A program made the position numbers and the translations under genes. This document shows positions 4,535-6,877 of a DNA stretch of 6,877 bases, piece by piece. The notes under the pieces are model-generated. The model saw only the letters and a list, made by a program, of their open reading frames with translations, made no database searches and was not told the origin of the DNA. Numbering within the stretch: the first letter of the stretch is position 1; every line of letters begins with the position of its first letter. The stretch is from Candidatus Nanopelagicaceae bacterium (GTDB lineage: Bacteria; Actinomycetota; Actinomycetes; Nanopelagicales; Nanopelagicaceae), in the NCBI GenBank assembly GCA_947478965.1, contig CANJXW010000030.1, forward strand, positions 1-6,877, read 5' to 3'.

Positions 4535-5371
4535 CTATTTGAGGTTGAGCAAGATCAAGAGACGAGCGACTTCTATCGCTACGGCATCGCGGCCGAGTGA
4601 GACATATTTTCTTGGATCGACCATCTTAGGATTTGATTCGAGCGCCTGTCGAACTTGGCCAGTAAAGACTCCATTGAGGTGGGTCGCGATATTAATTTTG
4701 CTCATACCTGATCGAATTGCACTTTGAATATCTGCATCGCTGACGCCAGATGAGCCGTGAAGAACAAGCGGGACTGCAACGCTTTGAGCAATCTGTGCAA
4801 TGAGATCAAAATCCAAAGTTGCGCTGCGAGTCGTCATCGCATGTGACGAACCGACTGCAACTGCAAGTAGATCTGTACCTGTTGCTAGCGCAAAAGCTTT
4901 GGCATCTTCCGGCTTGGTACGGACACCGGGTGCATGGACTCCATCTTTTCCACCAACTTCACCAAGTTCAACTTCAAGTGTTGCCTTGTAGCTCTTGCAA
5001 AGTTCTGACATTCGAATACTTGCTTTTACATTCTCATCATATGAGAGCTTTGATCCATCAAACATAATCGAGTCATACCCAAGATCTAACGCTTCCTTAA
5101 CAAGTTCTTCACTTTCTGCATGATCAAGGTGTACTGATACAGGGACAGTTGATGATTCTGCAATAGCGATTGTCGCGACAGAGATTGGTTTTAGCGACTT
5201 ATGATAATTTACGCAATTTTCGCTAATCTGCAAGATGACGGGAGTATTTGCAAGCTCTGCACCAGCGACGAGCGCCTCGGCATGTTCTAGAAGAATTACG
5301 TTAAACGCGCCAGCGGCTGTTCCTGAATTCTTAGCGCTTTGAACTATTTTTCCTGCGGTGGTACGACTCAT
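4535..5371 (-). CDS. Class II ketose-bisphosphate aldolase (GatY/KbaY/Fba family)
   Basis: Zinc-dependent cytoplasmic aldolase of 278 residues, the usual length for this family. It would cleave a ketose 1,6-bisphosphate or a related sugar phosphate to dihydroxyacetone phosphate plus an aldehyde. Visible landmarks are LDHAE (catalytic Asp83, zinc ligand His84), SIMFDGS (101-107), EVELGEVGGKDG (133-144), GSSHAM with zinc ligand His177, LHGSSG with zinc ligand His205, and KINIAT (225-230) for phosphate binding. An alanine-threonine ending of the last motif, rather than the IDTD of classical E. coli FbaA, leans toward the tagatose-bisphosphate, IolJ-like or class IIB side. The substrate cannot be fixed from sequence. 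It is the last gene of an operon with a DeoR repressor (8 bases upstream) and a sugar permease. AGGGAG lies 4 bases before the ATG, overlapping the repressor's stop region. A role as the general glycolytic aldolase remains possible, but the context favours a dedicated sugar pathway. Confidence 0.92.
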   Translation of the reverse strand: MSRTTAGKIVQSAKNSGTAAGAFNVILLEHAEALVAGAELANTPVILQISENCVNYHKSLKPISVATIAIAESSTVPVSVHLDHAESEELVKEALDLGYDSIMFDGSKLSYDENVKASIRMSELCKSYKATLEVELGEVGGKDGVHAPGVRTKPEDAKAFALATGTDLLAVAVGSSHAMTTRSATLDFDLIAQIAQSVAVPLVLHGSSGVSDADIQSAIRSGMSKINIATHLNGVFTGQVRQALESNPKMVDPRKYVSLGRDAVAIEVARLLILLNLK

Positions 5372-5379
5372 GGCGCTCC

Positions 5380-6174
5380 CTAAACAATTACGATTTCAAC
5401 GCCAAGTGCGCGAAATTTATCAACAATTTTTTGATCAACACCGTCATCAGTGATCAAGACATCAATTTCACGTGTTGATCTAATCAATGCAAATGCCCGT
5501 TTTGAAAACTTTGAACTATCCGTTACAACAACGATCTTGTGGGCTCGGGCGGCCATTTGGCGGTTGATCCTGGCTTCATCTTCATGGCGAGCGGAGGCGC
5601 CAATCTCAAAATCGATCGCTTCCACACCTAGAAATGCGATATCAATATTGACCTCTTTGAGGACTTCTTCGGCAAAAGGGCCCGTGAGCTCATACGACTG
5701 AGGTCTTGCGACTCCCCCCGTGACAACGATCTTGATCTGGTGGCGCACTGTGAGTTCAGCAGCGATATTTACTGCATTTGTAACAACAGTGAGAGCAGGT
5801 TGGAGATCTGAAGAATCACCAGGTGCGAATTCAGATCGACCAACAATGGCGCGAGCCACAGCGGTCGTAGTAGTTCCTCCGTTGATGCCGATGACATCAT
5901 GGCGCGAAACTAGTTGAGCCGCTGCTTCTGCAATACGTTGCTTTACCTCATCTTTTTTTGCGACTTTAAAGGTAAGGGGTAATCCAAGTGATCCACCGGT
6001 TGCGACAGCACCGCCATGTGTTCGGGAAAGCAACTGCTGTGTAGCAAGTGAATCAAAGTCACGACGAATAGTTGCTGCCGAAACATCGAGTTCGTGCGCG
6101 ACATCCTCAACTTCCACGCTTCCTTTTTCAACAACTATTTCAAGGATGCGCGAAAGCCTAGTTTGCTTACTCAT
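5380..6174 (-). CDS. DeoR/GlpR-family transcriptional regulator of sugar metabolism
   Basis: A 264-residue repressor-type DNA-binding protein. The N-terminal winged helix-turn-helix covers about 6-56, with the recognition helix signature VSAATIRRDFDSL (31-43) and wing THGGA (52-56). The C-terminal sugar-phosphate sensor of the ribose-5-phosphate-isomerase-like fold shows INGGTTTTAVA (97-106), VVTNAVNIA (130-138), VVTGG (150-154), DIAFLGVEAID (178-188) and VVTDSSKF (216-223). Such proteins usually release DNA when they bind a phosphorylated sugar intermediate. A segment at about 112-127 (roughly GRSEFAPGDSSDLQP) appears longer than in typical relatives. The start ATG overlaps the permease stop (ATGA, 6171-6174), with GGAAG six bases upstream, so the two are translationally coupled. 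It most likely controls its own operon; the operator should lie upstream, outside the window. Confidence 0.93.
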   Translation of the reverse strand: MSKQTRLSRILEIVVEKGSVEVEDVAHELDVSAATIRRDFDSLATQQLLSRTHGGAVATGGSLGLPLTFKVAKKDEVKQRIAEAAAQLVSRHDVIGINGGTTTTAVARAIVGRSEFAPGDSSDLQPALTVVTNAVNIAAELTVRHQIKIVVTGGVARPQSYELTGPFAEEVLKEVNIDIAFLGVEAIDFEIGASARHEDEARINRQMAARAHKIVVVTDSSKFSKRAFALIRSTREIDVLITDDGVDQKIVDKFRALGVEIVIV

Positions 6175-6877
6175 TTAACACTTCCAGCTGTAAGTCCTCC
6201 AACGAGCCATTTTTCAATCATCGCGAAGAGTATGACAACCGGAACGATTGCAATCAGAGAACCTGCGAAGAGGAAGTTCCATTGAACTTGGTACTGCCCG
6301 ATAAGTGATGTCAGACCAACGGTAAGTGGTTCGCGCTCTGGAGATGATGTAAGTGTGAGAGCGATAACGAATTCGTTCCATGCCGCAATAAAGGTGAAGA
6401 TAAATGCTGTTACAAGTCCTGGAAGGGCGAGTGGCAAGGCGATTCGGGTCAGCGTGGTGAATCGATTACAACCATCAATGGAAGCCGCTTCTTCGATTTC
6501 TCGAGGAATACTTGCAAAGAAACTTGAAAGGATCCAGATTGAGAAGGCAAGATTGAATGCAGAGTAAATCAGAATCAAAGCGAGATAAGTATCAACAAGG
6601 TTGAACTTAACAATTTCTCTAAAGATTCCAACGACAAGTGCAGTTGGTGCAAACATTTGAGTGACAAGAACGAGAAGGAGGAAAGGCTTCTTGCCTCTAA
6701 ATTCGTTACGGGCTACGTAATAGGCCGCAGGGACAGCGATCACAATCACGATAATCGTCGCCGATAGCGAGATGATGAAAGAGCTCTTAATGAAACCTGC
6801 AAGAGGGATCTCTTTCCAGACGTCAATAAAGTTACTAAAGGCCCACTTTTTCGGAAGGTAGGTCGCAGGAATTGCTG
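6171..6877 (-). CDS. Carbohydrate ABC transporter permease, MalG type (5' end outside window)
   Basis: Inner-membrane subunit of a sugar importer, working with a second permease, a binding protein and an ATPase that are not in the window. The frame is open to the right edge, so the N-terminus is missing; the GTG at 6749 is an internal valine. About 235 residues are visible. First comes a periplasmic stretch (KKWAFSNFIDVWKEIPLAGF), typical of MalG relatives, then several hydrophobic helices. Next is the EAA loop EAASIDGCNRFTTLTRIALP, with the E-A-A-x-x-D-G core that docks on the ATPase, then further helices and a short tail ending TAGSVK. The EAA loop and the fold place it in the CUT1 (MalFG) class, which handles oligosaccharides, glycerol phosphate and similar substrates. 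The specific sugar is unknown. It overlaps the DeoR gene by four bases, which makes a shared operon nearly certain. Confidence 0.93.
   Translation of the reverse strand, partial: AIPATYLPKKWAFSNFIDVWKEIPLAGFIKSSFIISLSATIIVIVIAVPAAYYVARNEFRGKKPFLLLVLVTQMFAPTALVVGIFREIVKFNLVDTYLALILIYSAFNLAFSIWILSSFFASIPREIEEAASIDGCNRFTTLTRIALPLALPGLVTAFIFTFIAAWNEFVIALTLTSSPEREPLTVGLTSLIGQYQVQWNFLFAGSLIAIVPVVILFAMIEKWLVGGLTAGSVK

Overview
The window looks like part of the chromosome of a small-genome, moderate-GC actinobacterium. Freshwater lineages of the acI / Nanopelagicales type are the best guess. This is inferred from the style of the proteins (an actinobacterial glutamate dehydrogenase C-terminus, an M15B peptidase with an S-H-H-P-W-G zinc motif, and a secreted BspA-like leucine-rich repeat protein with an Ala/Lys/Arg-rich helical tail), from the tight spacing, and from a tRNA gene without an encoded CCA. 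No rRNA or other strong taxonomic marker is present, so the placement is tentative.

Layout, left to right. (1) Plus strand: the 3' end of a glutamate dehydrogenase gene (1-453), a hairpin (470-497), then a small conserved protein of unknown function with CC and CPKC cysteine pairs (542-1051). (2) Minus strand, meeting that gene tail to tail with a 21-base overlap: a membrane-anchored VanY-type D-Ala-D-Ala carboxypeptidase (1031-1675). Upstream of it is a large secreted leucine-rich repeat protein (1787-4117). (3) A 234-base leader region with several TAGGG/CCCTA palindromes (4118-4351), a strong intrinsic terminator (4352-4382) and tRNA-Arg(ACG) (4388-4460), all read on the minus strand. (4) A minus-strand sugar-catabolism operon that enters from the right edge: a MalG-type ABC permease (6171-6877, start outside the window), a DeoR/GlpR-family repressor (5380-6174, ATGA overlap with the permease) and a class II ketose-bisphosphate aldolase (4535-5371, 8 bases after the repressor).

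How the genes fit together. The right-hand operon imports a carbohydrate, senses its phosphorylated form and cleaves a ketose (bis)phosphate. The exact sugar cannot be read from the sequence; the aldolase resembles the GatY/KbaY/IolJ side of class II. The LRR protein and the carboxypeptidase form a cell-envelope pair that may be partly co-transcribed. Glutamate dehydrogenase belongs to central nitrogen metabolism and is not obviously linked to the rest.

The most unusual signal is a pair of direct repeats flanking the LRR gene. The last bases of tRNA-Arg plus its terminator (4347-4393) recur as a diverged copy across the stop codon and 3' flank of the LRR gene (1750-1798), about 38 of 49 aligned columns matching. 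In the second copy the terminator stem is broken. This suggests that the LRR gene was inserted next to the tRNA, or that a tRNA-terminator segment was duplicated. No integrase is visible. The LRR gene also carries in-frame repeated DNA, including a 23-base exact repeat at a 69-base period (one 23-residue LRR unit), which could change copy number by recombination.
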